A DNA stretch of 64,000 nt, taken from contig NZ_JAANZA010000002.1 in NCBI RefSeq assembly GCF_012274275.1, positions 124,001-188,000 on the forward strand, in the 5' to 3' direction. Both the position numbers and the translations under genes were made by a program. Shown in pieces: positions 44,197 through 52,655 of the stretch. This DNA comes from Cryobacterium sp. BB307. Lineage in GTDB: Bacteria; Actinomycetota; Actinomycetes; Actinomycetales; Microbacteriaceae. Below the pieces are notes generated by a model, which saw only the letters and a program-made list of their open reading frames with translations, did not search any database and was not told the DNA's origin. The first letter of the stretch is position 1. Each line of letters opens with the position of its first letter.

Positions 44197-45843
44197 TCAG
44201 TCCTTGAGGTCGACCACCTGCACGCCGCTCGGCGAATCCAGCACCAGCACATGCCGTGCCGACACTCCCTCGAGCGCGGCAACGACTCTGTCCACGTCGC
44301 GTTCGACTCCGGGCGCTGCGTCCGCGCGCTCGAGCACGGTGACCTTGGCGCCCGTGGCCTCGCGTATGCGCTCGCCCTGCCCGTGGTCAGCGGTGACGAG
44401 CAGCACCCGGCCGATCGCGCTGACGGTGCCCCCTGGCACGACAGCGCCGCGATCGTGCCGCCAGACGGCGAAGTGATACCAGGACACCAGCACGGTGGAG
44501 ACCAGGATGCCAAGTGGTGCCCGGATGCTGTCAACCAGCCCGGCGCCGCTCATCGGGTCGAGGAAGAACACGAACAGCTGGTAGCCGATCACCAGCAGGG
44601 TGATGAGCGCAACGAGCGCGCTCACGCCGAAGACGACGATGAGGTACACCCGCTTGGCGCTCGACACCGGAACTCGGCGCCAGACCAGCCACCACACGGG
44701 CGCGCTCACGGCCAGGATCGCGATGCCGCCGAAGAGCAGCGAGCGTGGGTCGCCGAAGTAGAGAGCCGGGGTGATCGCTGCGAGTGTCGCATTGATCACA
44801 ATGCCGACACCGGTTGCCGCGCCCGCGAGCGCCGCACCGGAGACGGCGAGGCGGCCCGCGTGCATGACACTCTCGCGCGCGGTTGCCGAGCGGTGGTACA
44901 GCAGCACAAGCGCGCCGATCAGCGCCGCGGACACCCCGCCGGCGAGGGGCCACAGCGTGACGCTCAGCGGATCGCCGCTGCCGGCCACCAGAGTCAAAAG
45001 CACGTAGAGCACGGTCGCCGTCCCGCCGATTGCCATACCGGTGGGCAACAGGATTCCCATGATGACCAGCGCCACGGCATTGAAGACGGTGCTGAGCGTG
45101 CGACCGGCGTCCCGGTACCAGTGCAACCACCAGACGAGTGCGCCGCCGGCCGCCCAGATGAGCGCCTGCAGGGCCCACACCCACCACGGGGCGCCCAACG
45201 ACGGTGTGTTGGTGGCGATCGCCACCACTTCGTTGACCAGCGTCGACAGCAGGTTGATGCTGCCGCCGATGATGAGCGACAGGCCGAAGACCCAGCCGAG
45301 CACGATTGGGACGGTGCGCATCCGGACCGGTCCCTTGTCTCGGTGTGTCAGCATCCAGCGATGCCACACCCACACCAGCGCCCAGACGAGCGCGTTGGCC
45401 AGCGCGTACGGGTCCCACGACAGCTGACGGCCGAAGCCGCCGACAGGAAAGACGGTCCACTCTGGGTTCAGCAGCGACGCCAGAAAAGACAGGAGCGCGA
45501 CCGTGGCTGTGATCAGCGAAATCGTGTGGGCGATCGTCAGGTAGAGGCCCCACCAGATCGACCTGCGCTCATCCGGCTCACTGAGTCGTCGCCAGCTGAG
45601 CCACCACAGCACGAGCGCGAGCGGGCCGGCGATCAGGGCGAAGGCGAGCGATCGCGACAGGTTGTCGAGTTCGAAGACGGTGCGTCCGCCCGTGTCGAAG
45701 AGGCGGCCGAGCAGGCCAGCCAAGCCGATCGCCGCCGTGATCACGAGGATCAGCAGGAGGGTATAGATGACGATGCGCCGTACGGTGGCGCCCGCTCCGG
45801 ATGCCTGCACGGGCGCGCTCGGCTGGGGCTGTGTCTCAGTCAT
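44197..45843 (-). CDS. DUF5671-type multi-helix membrane protein
   Basis: 548 residues, about 12 membrane helices arranged as three repeated blocks, each with an aromatic-basic motif: 'LVLWWLSWRRLSEPDERRS', 'ALVWVWHRWMLTHRDKG', 'ALVWWLHWYRDAGRTLS', and 'WLVWRRVPVSS'. These repeated (W/L)-W-x-x-W/R elements fit DUF5671. A soluble C-terminal domain of about 80 residues (DRGAVVPGGTVSAIG to the end) is acidic-to-neutral and alpha/beta. No enzymatic residue set is apparent. The next gene upstream starts 10 bp away, so the two are co-transcribed. Confidence 0.72.
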   Translation of the reverse strand: MTETQPQPSAPVQASGAGATVRRIVIYTLLLILVITAAIGLAGLLGRLFDTGGRTVFELDNLSRSLAFALIAGPLALVLWWLSWRRLSEPDERRSIWWGLYLTIAHTISLITATVALLSFLASLLNPEWTVFPVGGFGRQLSWDPYALANALVWALVWVWHRWMLTHRDKGPVRMRTVPIVLGWVFGLSLIIGGSINLLSTLVNEVVAIATNTPSLGAPWWVWALQALIWAAGGALVWWLHWYRDAGRTLSTVFNAVALVIMGILLPTGMAIGGTATVLYVLLTLVAGSGDPLSVTLWPLAGGVSAALIGALVLLYHRSATARESVMHAGRLAVSGAALAGAATGVGIVINATLAAITPALYFGDPRSLLFGGIAILAVSAPVWWLVWRRVPVSSAKRVYLIVVFGVSALVALITLLVIGYQLFVFFLDPMSGAGLVDSIRAPLGILVSTVLVSWYHFAVWRHDRGAVVPGGTVSAIGRVLLVTADHGQGERIREATGAKVTVLERADAAPGVERDVDRVVAALEGVSARHVLVLDSPSGVQVVDLKD

Positions 45844-45852
45844 GTTCTTCGC

Positions 45853-46302
45853 CTATCGTCCGATGCAGATGGTCAGCTCCCACGGAGCACGGTCAATCCG
45901 CCAGGTTCCGTCGGTGTTCTCCAGTTTGAATTCGCTCTCGCTCTCCCAGCCGCCGCCGCCGATCGGCCCGCGATCACTCGTCACGGCGACGAGCACGCCG
46001 ACGTCCGCCGTCTCGGAGCGGATGTCCGTGGAGAGCAGGGTCACGCGAACGCTCCCGTCCGGGAGCTGGGACTCCACGAATTGGCAGTCGTCCAAGACCT
46101 CCTGGCTGAGGTACTGCTGCGCGGTTTCCTCGTCGCCTTCGATCACCGCGGCCGAGTAGCGCTGCACGACACCCTCCGGCGTGTCCGCATCGAGCAACTC
46201 GGGCTCGCCGCGACCGAACACCACGATGACTGCGACAACCACGAGCACAGCGATGACGGCGATGACCGCGATCAGTGCGCGGTCGGGCTTACGTGCCTCC
46301 AT
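45853..46302 (-). CDS. Membrane-anchored hypothetical protein (149 aa)
   Basis: Residues 1-9 are basic (MEARKPDRA), followed by a single strongly hydrophobic helix (about 10-32, LIAVIAVIAVLVVVAVIVVF) and an extracytoplasmic domain of about 115 residues that starts 'GEPELLDADTPEGVVQRYSA' and ends with two Cys-containing strands ('DDCQFVES', 'LTICIGR'). The domain resembles NTF2-like accessory domains: 'TPEGVVQRYSAAVIEGDEE', 'DGTWRIDRA'. Precedes the DUF5671 gene by 9 nt. An alternative start at 46338 would add 12 residues. Confidence 0.62.
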   Translation of the reverse strand: MEARKPDRALIAVIAVIAVLVVVAVIVVFGRGEPELLDADTPEGVVQRYSAAVIEGDEETAQQYLSQEVLDDCQFVESQLPDGSVRVTLLSTDIRSETADVGVLVAVTSDRGPIGGGGWESESEFKLENTDGTWRIDRAPWELTICIGR

Positions 46303-46362
46303 GAGATCAGCATGGCGTGAAGTGCGGATGATGAACAATCACATCCGACGGTGATTCGTGAG

Positions 46363-46752
46363 TCAGGTGCCTTCCGCCCCGGAGTGATCGAGGAGGATCG
46401 GCGCGCCGGCCGCGCCGGCGGTGTCGTATCGCTGCCCGACCACCTGGACCTGCTTGTGGATGAGGTCCCAGGCCTCGACCACCACCGCATCGAACCGCTC
46501 GCCTCCGACGTCGACGAGGTCGACGCTTGCGACGGCGATCCGGTCGGCGTCGTCCTGTGATGCGGCGAAGTCTCGAGCGACTCCCGCGCTGTCCCTCGGG
46601 CTTTCGGTCGTGAAGCGGTGCAGCGCTCGGTGGCCGTCCTTCTCGACGATCGCGAATGCCAGCAGTTCAGCGCCGGTCTCGGAAATGGTGCCGAGAGCGG
46701 TCTGCAGAGTCGTGTCAGTCAACGACACCAACTCCGGTGAGAAGTAGACCAT
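46363..46752 (-). CDS. Hypothetical protein (129 aa)
   Basis: A soluble alpha/beta protein with no recognised family: 'MVYFSPELVSLTDTTLQTAL' at the start, a central 'GHRALHRFTTESPRDSAGVA', and 'DAVVVEAWDLIHKQVQVVGQ' near the end. The start ATG at 46752 is supported by TAGAAT 7 nt upstream (leaderless). An upstream GTG-type extension (to 46776) is less likely. It lies just downstream of the PPOX-type gene but with its own -10, so it is probably transcribed separately. Confidence 0.6.
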   Translation of the reverse strand: MVYFSPELVSLTDTTLQTALGTISETGAELLAFAIVEKDGHRALHRFTTESPRDSAGVARDFAASQDDADRIAVASVDLVDVGGERFDAVVVEAWDLIHKQVQVVGQRYDTAGAAGAPILLDHSGAEGT

Positions 46753-46759
46753 GCGTCGA

Positions 46760-46765
46760 ATTCTA
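46760..46765 (-). promoter_or_regulatory. Putative -10 element (TAGAAT), leaderless start
   Basis: On the minus strand TAGAAT ends 7 nt before the ATG at 46752 of the 129-residue hypothetical protein. Confidence 0.5.
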
Positions 46766-46795
46766 TGGCCAGGCACCAGCGACGCGCGCGGCGAG

Positions 46796-47221
46796 TCAGG
46801 ACTCGCCCACGGTGATCCTTCGCCCGCTCACCTTGGTCGGTCGGATGCGAAGCCAGCGGACGCCCGCGCCCGTGATCCACTTGACTCGGATGCCGCGCTG
46901 CTCCGCGAGTCTCGCGATCACCTCCTCGTCGGTGATCTCCTCGGCCTGACCGACCACCAGCACACTCCAGGAGCCCTTGGCATTCGTGTCCGACCCGTCG
47001 ATCTCAAACGAGACCCACGGCCATTGCAGCGCGGCGTTCAGCTTGGCTCCGACCCCGGTCGGGAAGGTGACACAGCCGGTATCGGCATCGATCACATGGT
47101 TGACCGGGAAGATCTCCGGTCGCCCTTCGATGACGACACCGAGCCGGCCGAGCCGTGACTCGGCGAGCAGCCGCGTGCACTCCTCGGGGGAGAGGTCGAT
47201 GAGCCAAGTGTGCGGGGTCAT
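46796..47221 (-). CDS. Pyridoxamine 5'-phosphate oxidase-fold protein
   Basis: 141 residues of the split-barrel FMN-binding (PPOX) fold: 'LIDLSPEECTRLLAESRLGR' (helix 1), 'EIFPVNHVIDADTGCVTFPT' (strand pair, FMN phosphate site), 'WPWVSFEIDG' and 'GSWSVLVVGQAEEITDEE'. Such small actinobacterial proteins bind FMN or F420 and reduce or sequester cofactors; pyridoxine oxidation is not implied. The ATG overlaps the stop of the glycosidase gene (ATGA), making it the third gene of the GT4-glycosidase operon. Confidence 0.82.
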   Translation of the reverse strand: MTPHTWLIDLSPEECTRLLAESRLGRLGVVIEGRPEIFPVNHVIDADTGCVTFPTGVGAKLNAALQWPWVSFEIDGSDTNAKGSWSVLVVGQAEEITDEEVIARLAEQRGIRVKWITGAGVRWLRIRPTKVSGRRITVGES

Positions 47222-49392
47222 CGGCGCCAACTCGAGTCGGTCACTCCGGCTGTGCGGAGCTCGTGAGCCGGATCGAACACCGGCCGAGCGGCGGGCATGA
47301 TGGCGAGGTCGCCGGTGCCGCCGATCGCGACCCGGTCATCGCCCAAGTCAATGCGAATCCTTCGGCCGGCCAACGCGATGCCGTCCAGGTGCAGGCGGTG
47401 CACCCACCCAGGCAGGTCGGGAGAGATCCAGAAACGCCCCTCGGATGGGACGGGCTCAAGCTGGAGAATCGTGCGGAGCCACAGCAGCGGGGAAGCCGCC
47501 GACCACGCCTGAGGCGAGCATGACGACGGGTAGACGGCCGGCTCACCCAGTTCGTCCCGGGAGAAACCGGCGAACAACTCCGGCGGTCGGCCGTCGAACT
47601 CGACAGCGACATCGAGTTGCCGCTCGATAACAGTCATCGCCGCTTCGTGGAACCCATATCTCGACAACCCCCACGCGCAGATGGCGTTGTCATGCGGCCA
47701 CACCGAACCGTTGTGGTAGCTGACCGGGTTGTAGGCGCGCGCGTTGGCGTCGAGCGTGCGGATGCCCCACCCGCTGTCCATCCCGGAACTCAGCAGTCGT
47801 TCGGCGGCGGTTGCTGCGTACCGGTCGTCGACGATGCCCATCCAGAGGCAATGGCCAACGTTGGAGGACGCGACCGCGACCCGCCGTTTCTGGCCATCCA
47901 GTGCGAGTGCGAAGCAACCGGCATCCGGGTCCCAGAATTCGGCATTGAACTTCTCACGCAGGCGCGCCGCCTTCTCGAGGCAGTCTTGGCGCAGCTCGTG
48001 GTCGTCGGCCAGCGCCGCCAGCTCGGCTCGGGCCAGGTACGCACCATACGTGTAGGCCTGCACCTCGCACAGTGCGATCGAACCGGTCGCGAGCGCGCCG
48101 TCGGCGTGCCGGATGGCGTCCCACGAGTCCTTCCAGCCCTGGTTCACCAGGCCGTAATCGCCGACCCGCTCGTACTCGACGAACCCGTCGCCGTCCCGGT
48201 CCCCGTAGTTCTCGATCCAGTTCATCGCCGCGTCGATGTGCGGCAGCAGCCGATCCAGCAACTCAGGGTCCGGGTGCCAGCGCTGCAGTTCCGCGGCGAC
48301 GATGACGAAGAGGAGTGTCGCATCGACTGAGCCGTAGTAGATGTCTGCCTCATCGATGGTGCGGGCGGCGGTGCCGGTGTACCGCACTTCGTGCAGGATC
48401 TTGCCCGGTTCCTCGCCAGACCTCTGGTCGACCCGCGTGCCCTGCAGCCGAGCGAGAGTCTGCAGCACCCCGGCGCACAGCGACGGGTCGACGATCAGCG
48501 CCATCCACGAGGTCAGCAGCGAGTCGCGGCCGAACAGGGTCATGAACCACGGTGCGCCGGCTGCGATGAGGGGGAGGTCAGGGTGACCCTCATCGCGGAT
48601 GCGCAGGGCAGCTAAGTCATCCGCCGTGCGTCGTAGGGTGCGAACCAACTCGATGTTGTCGCTCTTCACGTCTAGCCAGAAGCTCTGCTGCTGCTCCTCC
48701 AGTTCCCGAGCGGCCTCCTGATTGCTGGCGAGCGGGCCGAACGGACCGACCAGGGTCCCGTGGTGAGTCGAGGCGACGGACACGACCTGACGCCACGTCT
48801 CCCGCGGCTCGAGAGACACCTCCCAACGAGCACCCGTTTGGGTCACCGACGCGGTGCCGCCGAAGTCGACGTCAACCGCGCGGTCGGTGTCTCCGGCACG
48901 GCGGAACTCCAGCCGGGAGCCGTCGACCCGACACTCACGCTCGCGCTCCACCCGGCGCGACTCCTTGACCTCGAAGAGGTCGGCGAAGTCGCAGTCCGCG
49001 TCGAGCGCGACCTCCAGCACGGTCGGTTCCAGCCCGTGGTTGGTGATCTCGATGAGTTCCTTCATGCCGTCCGCGAAGGCGCGACGCCGGAACACGACGA
49101 TGTCGGCATCCGCGTGCCCGATCTGAGGACGCCCGCGGCCGACGAACGTCCTCACGAACGGGGAGGGGGCGTCGAGTCCCAGCGGTTCCGTCACAGCACC
49201 GGCGACCGTGAGCACCCAGTTGGAGAGGATGCGGGTGTCGAGCACGAACAGTCCCTGGGTGAACAGGGGGGACATGTTGCCGTCACCGTCGGACAGCGCG
49301 AAGGACCGGCCGCTGATCAGGGACACTCCCGCCTGCGGTCCGTGGACGGCGGGCACAGGGATGGTTCCTTCGAATTGTGTGGTGTCAGCCAT
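47218..49392 (-). CDS. Glycogen-debranching-type glycosidase (amylo-alpha-1,6-glucosidase family)
   Basis: 724 residues. An N-terminal beta domain (about 1-220) of the glycogen debranching N-terminal type contains 'FVLDTRILSNW' and 'SRRVERERECRVDGSRLEFR'. An (alpha/alpha)6 barrel follows with 'GAPWFMTLFGRDSLLTSWMA' (about 282-301), 'DSVDATLLFV'-type 'YYGSVDATLLFVIVAAEL', 'KDSWDAIRHADG' and 'SYHNGSVWPHDNAICAWGLS'. These are the catalytic-barrel signatures of MGH-1-like/GH family enzymes acting on alpha-glucans. The GT4 gene ends 2 nt upstream and the PPOX gene overlaps downstream, so the three form one operon. Substrate not proven. Confidence 0.88.
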   Translation of the reverse strand: MADTTQFEGTIPVPAVHGPQAGVSLISGRSFALSDGDGNMSPLFTQGLFVLDTRILSNWVLTVAGAVTEPLGLDAPSPFVRTFVGRGRPQIGHADADIVVFRRRAFADGMKELIEITNHGLEPTVLEVALDADCDFADLFEVKESRRVERERECRVDGSRLEFRRAGDTDRAVDVDFGGTASVTQTGARWEVSLEPRETWRQVVSVASTHHGTLVGPFGPLASNQEAARELEEQQQSFWLDVKSDNIELVRTLRRTADDLAALRIRDEGHPDLPLIAAGAPWFMTLFGRDSLLTSWMALIVDPSLCAGVLQTLARLQGTRVDQRSGEEPGKILHEVRYTGTAARTIDEADIYYGSVDATLLFVIVAAELQRWHPDPELLDRLLPHIDAAMNWIENYGDRDGDGFVEYERVGDYGLVNQGWKDSWDAIRHADGALATGSIALCEVQAYTYGAYLARAELAALADDHELRQDCLEKAARLREKFNAEFWDPDAGCFALALDGQKRRVAVASSNVGHCLWMGIVDDRYAATAAERLLSSGMDSGWGIRTLDANARAYNPVSYHNGSVWPHDNAICAWGLSRYGFHEAAMTVIERQLDVAVEFDGRPPELFAGFSRDELGEPAVYPSSCSPQAWSAASPLLWLRTILQLEPVPSEGRFWISPDLPGWVHRLHLDGIALAGRRIRIDLGDDRVAIGGTGDLAIMPAARPVFDPAHELRTAGVTDSSWRR

Positions 49393-49394
49393 CT

Positions 49395-50516
49395 CTACTC
49401 GGCTTGGATGAGTCCGTCGTTGATCTGCTCGCTGCCCAGCATTGCCGCGTAAAGCGCGAGGTGCCTGAGAACCATCCGCTCGGTCGAGAACCGCCTCACC
49501 GCCGCGTCGCGGCAGTCATCGCGGTTGAGCCGGTCGACGGCGGCGAGTGCGTCAGCGAGTTCATCCTCGTCATCGCGCAGGTAGCCGGTGACGCCGTCGT
49601 CGACGATCTCCGGAGCGGCGCCACCCGGGAACGCAAGCACCGGTGTGCCGCAGGCCAACGACTCGATCATGACCAGACCGAACGGTTCGCGCCACCGGAT
49701 CGGATTGACGAGCGCCCTGGCGTTCTGCAGGAGTTCGATCTTCTGTTCCGGTCCCACCTCCCCGATGTATTCGGCATCCGAGCCCAGGCGAGGTTCGACG
49801 TACTCGCGGAAGTAGGCTCGCTCGCTCGGTTCCCACATCTTCGCGGCGATCAGGATACGATGCCCGGCTTTGCGTGCAATGTCGATGGCGCGGTGGGCGC
49901 CCTTCGTGGGTTCCATCCGGCCCAGGAACAGCACATAGTCGCCCGAGCCGTCGCCCTCGCTGTACTGTTCGACGTCGATTCCGTGATGGATGACCTGGCG
50001 GAAGCGGAGCCCAGGAGCGCTCCGCCGCTGGTCGTGAGAGATAGCGATCAGTGACACCCGGTCGTCGACGGGTGCCAGCGCGTCGACCTGGCTTGGGATG
50101 CATTCCCCGTGCAGTGTCGCAGAGACCGGAATGCCCGCCGGGTGCGAGCCGACCATCGTCGGACCGACACTCGTGTGGTCGTGAATCACGTCGACATCGC
50201 GCAGGCTCTTGTACGCGTCGCGGGAGTGACGCAGCGCGAGCATGGGCGGCTCGGGTGTGCCAGCGGCCTTATCGAAGGACCAGCGGCGTTCAGCCGGGTG
50301 GGTCGATTCCCCGACGGTGAAAAGGACCGGCTCATGCCCGTGAGTGGCGATTCCGTGAACGAGCTGGTCGATGACCATCTCGATGCCGCCGTACCGGGGC
50401 GGCGGGATCGGCACTGCACACGGTGCGATCACGCCGATGCGCATGGTGGGCAGCGACGGCTTAACCGGGCTGGCCTCGAAGCGCGACTCGGGTCGTTTCG
50501 CTGGCTCTTGTCTCAT
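49395..50516 (-). CDS. GT4-family glycosyltransferase
   Basis: 373 residues, GT-B fold. N-terminal domain: 'MRIGVIAPCAVPIPPPRYGG' with the Gly-rich loop, then 'RDVDVIHDHTSVGPTMVGSH'. C-terminal domain: 'DYVLFLGRMEPTKGAHRAID', and donor-site acidic pair in 'NPIRWREPFGLVMIESLACG' (E-x7-E). Such enzymes resemble glycogen/sucrose or mannosyl transferases. The start at 50516 has GAGG upstream; the internal ATG at 50444 lacks one, but the first 24 residues are polar and could be non-native. First gene of the operon with the glycosidase. Confidence 0.85.
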   Translation of the reverse strand: MRQEPAKRPESRFEASPVKPSLPTMRIGVIAPCAVPIPPPRYGGIEMVIDQLVHGIATHGHEPVLFTVGESTHPAERRWSFDKAAGTPEPPMLALRHSRDAYKSLRDVDVIHDHTSVGPTMVGSHPAGIPVSATLHGECIPSQVDALAPVDDRVSLIAISHDQRRSAPGLRFRQVIHHGIDVEQYSEGDGSGDYVLFLGRMEPTKGAHRAIDIARKAGHRILIAAKMWEPSERAYFREYVEPRLGSDAEYIGEVGPEQKIELLQNARALVNPIRWREPFGLVMIESLACGTPVLAFPGGAAPEIVDDGVTGYLRDDEDELADALAAVDRLNRDDCRDAAVRRFSTERMVLRHLALYAAMLGSEQINDGLIQAE

Positions 50517-50625
50517 GTGGCCTCGTTCGGGGTTTGGCTGAACCTAAGCACCGCAACCTGCGCGGACGCCTGCGCTGGTCTGACCGCTTCGCGGGAGTCC
50601 GCTGGCTCTTATCTGAACAGCGCCT

Positions 50626-51498
50626 CTACACCTGCTGGCCGAGCTCCTGCAGAACGCTGGGAAGTTCGTCGACGAGTTCGCGCGCCAGGTAGCCGGTTGG
50701 GCCGATGCGAGCGGCCAGGCGATCACCGGATGCAGCGTGCAGGTGGGTGCCCCAACAGGCCGCCTGCTCGACCGAGGCGCCGCGAGCGAGCAGACCCCCG
50801 ATGGCGCCGGCGAGCACGTCACCGCTCCCCGAGGTGCCGAGGCCGCCCTGACCGGAGTCATCGACCCACATCCGCCCATCGGGCGCCGCAATATGGCCGA
50901 AGCTCGTCACAACCGCGCCGAAGCGCTCGGCGATGCGGCGCAGGTCGTCGGCGCGATCTTCGAGATCTCGCCCGAGCAGCCTGCTTGCCTCACCCTCGTT
51001 CGGTGTCAGCACCAGGCGCCCGCGCAGCTCGCCGACCTGCTCGACGACGTGCGGAATCGCCGCGAGCGCGTACGCGTCGAGGAGGACCAGAGTCGAACGC
51101 CCGACCAGTTTCGGCAGCTCACTCACGAGCGTGATCGCCTCGTGCGCGTCATCCAGGCCGGGACCGACGACGACAGCGTCCGCGCGGGCCAGTTCGTCTT
51201 CCAGCCGGTCAAGCCCGTTGCCGCGCACGGAACCGGCGGCGTCCTCGGCCAGGCCGATCACGCCCGATTCCGGCACGGCGACGGCGACGCCAATCGCAAC
51301 GGATTCTGCGACGGCGATGGTGAGCCGGCCGGCCCCGACGCGCAGCGCGGCGAGTCCAGCCAGCATCGCAGCGCCGGGGGAGCGGCGCGCCCCGCCGACC
51401 ACCAGGATGGCGCCGCGGTCGTACTTCGAACCCGCCCCGCTGGGCAGTGGCCACTCCCGCAGCGCGTTCGGCGTGAGCGGCTCAGTGTGGGAAGGCAT
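50626..51498 (-). CDS. nnrD: ADP/ATP-dependent NAD(P)HX dehydratase
   Basis: 290 residues of the ribokinase-like NnrD family, without the N-terminal epimerase half. 'GAILVVGGARRSPGAAMLAG' opens the domain; 'DAVVVGPGLDDAHEAI' and 'RLVLTPNEGEASRLLG' follow, and the catalytic-base loop 'GTSGSGDVLAGAIGGLLARG' (about 219-238) carries the Asp. It repairs hydrated NADH/NADPH, a housekeeping role in the cytoplasm. Its N-terminal codons overlap the end of the histidine phosphatase gene by 17 bp, so they are co-transcribed. Confidence 0.9.
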   Translation of the reverse strand: MPSHTEPLTPNALREWPLPSGAGSKYDRGAILVVGGARRSPGAAMLAGLAALRVGAGRLTIAVAESVAIGVAVAVPESGVIGLAEDAAGSVRGNGLDRLEDELARADAVVVGPGLDDAHEAITLVSELPKLVGRSTLVLLDAYALAAIPHVVEQVGELRGRLVLTPNEGEASRLLGRDLEDRADDLRRIAERFGAVVTSFGHIAAPDGRMWVDDSGQGGLGTSGSGDVLAGAIGGLLARGASVEQAACWGTHLHAASGDRLAARIGPTGYLARELVDELPSVLQELGQQV

Positions 51499-52216
51499 CC
51501 CGATCCCCGGTGTGCGCTGTCACTGCGGCACCGGCATCCTGCAGGTGCTCGACGACGTTGTAGGAGTCAACCGTCCAGGAACCGTCGACCCGCACGAGCC
51601 GACTCACCGACGCGTTGAGCACCGGGGTCGACCGGGCCAGCTGGAGGATCTCGGGTTCGGTGAGTCGTTCGCACAGCGACCGGATGATGGTGACGACCGC
51701 GTCGTGGGCGACTATGAGCACTGTGCGGTCGGGCTCGAGCCGGTCGATGTCACCGAGCGCCGCGCGCAGCCGGAAAGCGACGTCCACCCACGACTCCCCG
51801 CCGGGCGGGCGGTAGTAGTACTTGCCGAGATGCTGACGCCGGGCGGCTTCGGTTGGGTAGCGGGCGATGATGCCGTGCTTCGTCAGCGCGTCGAGGATGC
51901 CGAGCTCGCGGTCGCGAAGCCGTTCATCGACGATGAGGTCGAGGTCGCGGCGCTGATTCACCCTGAGGCGCTGCGCCGTCTCCAGCGCCCGGACGTACGG
52001 GGAGCACCAGACCACATCCGGGAACTCATCGTCGGAGAGCGATTGCAGCCAGCGGCCGAGCGCATCCGCCTGTTCGACGCCTGTCTCGCTCAACGGGACG
52101 TCCGCATCCCTGGACGGAAGCTCGATCTCCTCGGCTCCGCTGGATTCGGCCTTGGACGCGGCGATATTGCCGATGCTCTCGCCGTGGCGGACCAGCGTCA
52201 GTGCAGTGACTCCCAT
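51482..52216 (-). CDS. Histidine phosphatase-family protein
   Basis: 244 residues. The phospho-His motif is LTLVRHGESIGN (His at about residue 10), the second Arg in 'WCSPYVRALETAQRLR', and the second His in 'VLIVAHDAVVTIIRSL'. A large insertion between the motifs ('KYYYRPPGGESWVDVAFRLR') is the phosphoglycerate-mutase-like layout with a Glu acid. The substrate could be a phosphorylated sugar, nucleotide or protein. TAGGGT lies 7 nt before the ATG. Overlaps nnrD at the 3' end. Confidence 0.87.
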   Translation of the reverse strand: MGVTALTLVRHGESIGNIAASKAESSGAEEIELPSRDADVPLSETGVEQADALGRWLQSLSDDEFPDVVWCSPYVRALETAQRLRVNQRRDLDLIVDERLRDRELGILDALTKHGIIARYPTEAARRQHLGKYYYRPPGGESWVDVAFRLRAALGDIDRLEPDRTVLIVAHDAVVTIIRSLCERLTEPEILQLARSTPVLNASVSRLVRVDGSWTVDSYNVVEHLQDAGAAVTAHTGDRDAFPH

Positions 52217-52223
52217 GGCAGGC

Positions 52224-52229
52224 ACCCTA
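52224..52229 (-). promoter_or_regulatory. Putative -10 element (TAGGGT), leaderless start of the histidine phosphatase gene
   Basis: On the minus strand TAGGGT ends 7 nt before the ATG at 52216. Confidence 0.5.
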
Positions 52230-52296
52230 AGCCTGAGCGCTGAGCGTCGGACAGGAACGACTGCCGGGCGGCTGGCCGCCGGGAGCCTGGGCTGCT

Positions 52297-52575
52297 TCAG
52301 GGTTGGTAGAAGTACGGGTCGAGCACTCGCACCTCGGTGATGTTGTCGATCGGCAGCGAGTTCAACTCGGCCACCTCCCGGATCGCCTCCGGGTTGGGTC
52401 CGTCGTACACGCAGAACGTCTTGCCGTTGTCGGGCGTCACGTACGAGTGCAGCCAGGTGACCTCGCGGCTCGCATTGTTGCCGACAACCGACATGCAGGC
52501 GTTGCTCCCGGCCGCGTCCAGCGGAATGCTGAGACCGTCCGGGAAGGTGCGCTCGATCAGGTAGCGGGGCATCAT
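52297..52575 (-). CDS. DUF4242-domain protein (92 aa)
   Basis: A short protein matching DUF4242: 'PRYLIERTFPDGLSIPLDAA' opening, 'NACMSVVGNNASREVTWLHS' and 'YVTPDNGKTFCVYDGPNPEA' in the middle, and closing 'LPIDNITEVRVLDPYFY'. The family is a ferredoxin-like fold dimer; a nickel-binding role has been suggested for some members. GGAGG lies just before the ATG-ATG start pair at 52575. It lies downstream of the large LuxR regulator on the same strand, 80 bp from its stop. Confidence 0.8.
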   Translation of the reverse strand: MMPRYLIERTFPDGLSIPLDAAGSNACMSVVGNNASREVTWLHSYVTPDNGKTFCVYDGPNPEAIREVAELNSLPIDNITEVRVLDPYFYQP

Positions 52576-52655
52576 GACCTCCAGTTCGGGCCGGCCGTGC
52601 GCCGGCACAGCCCAGCTTTCGCTGCCGGAGGCCCCGCCACATGGGTGACGATTGC

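Noticed and set aside
43876..46320. A plus-strand open frame of 814 codons, longest in its region
   Set aside because: It runs antisense across three minus-strand genes that have clear membrane or domain patterns. Its product is a His/Arg/Asp-rich low-complexity protein with no family, a product of GC codon bias.
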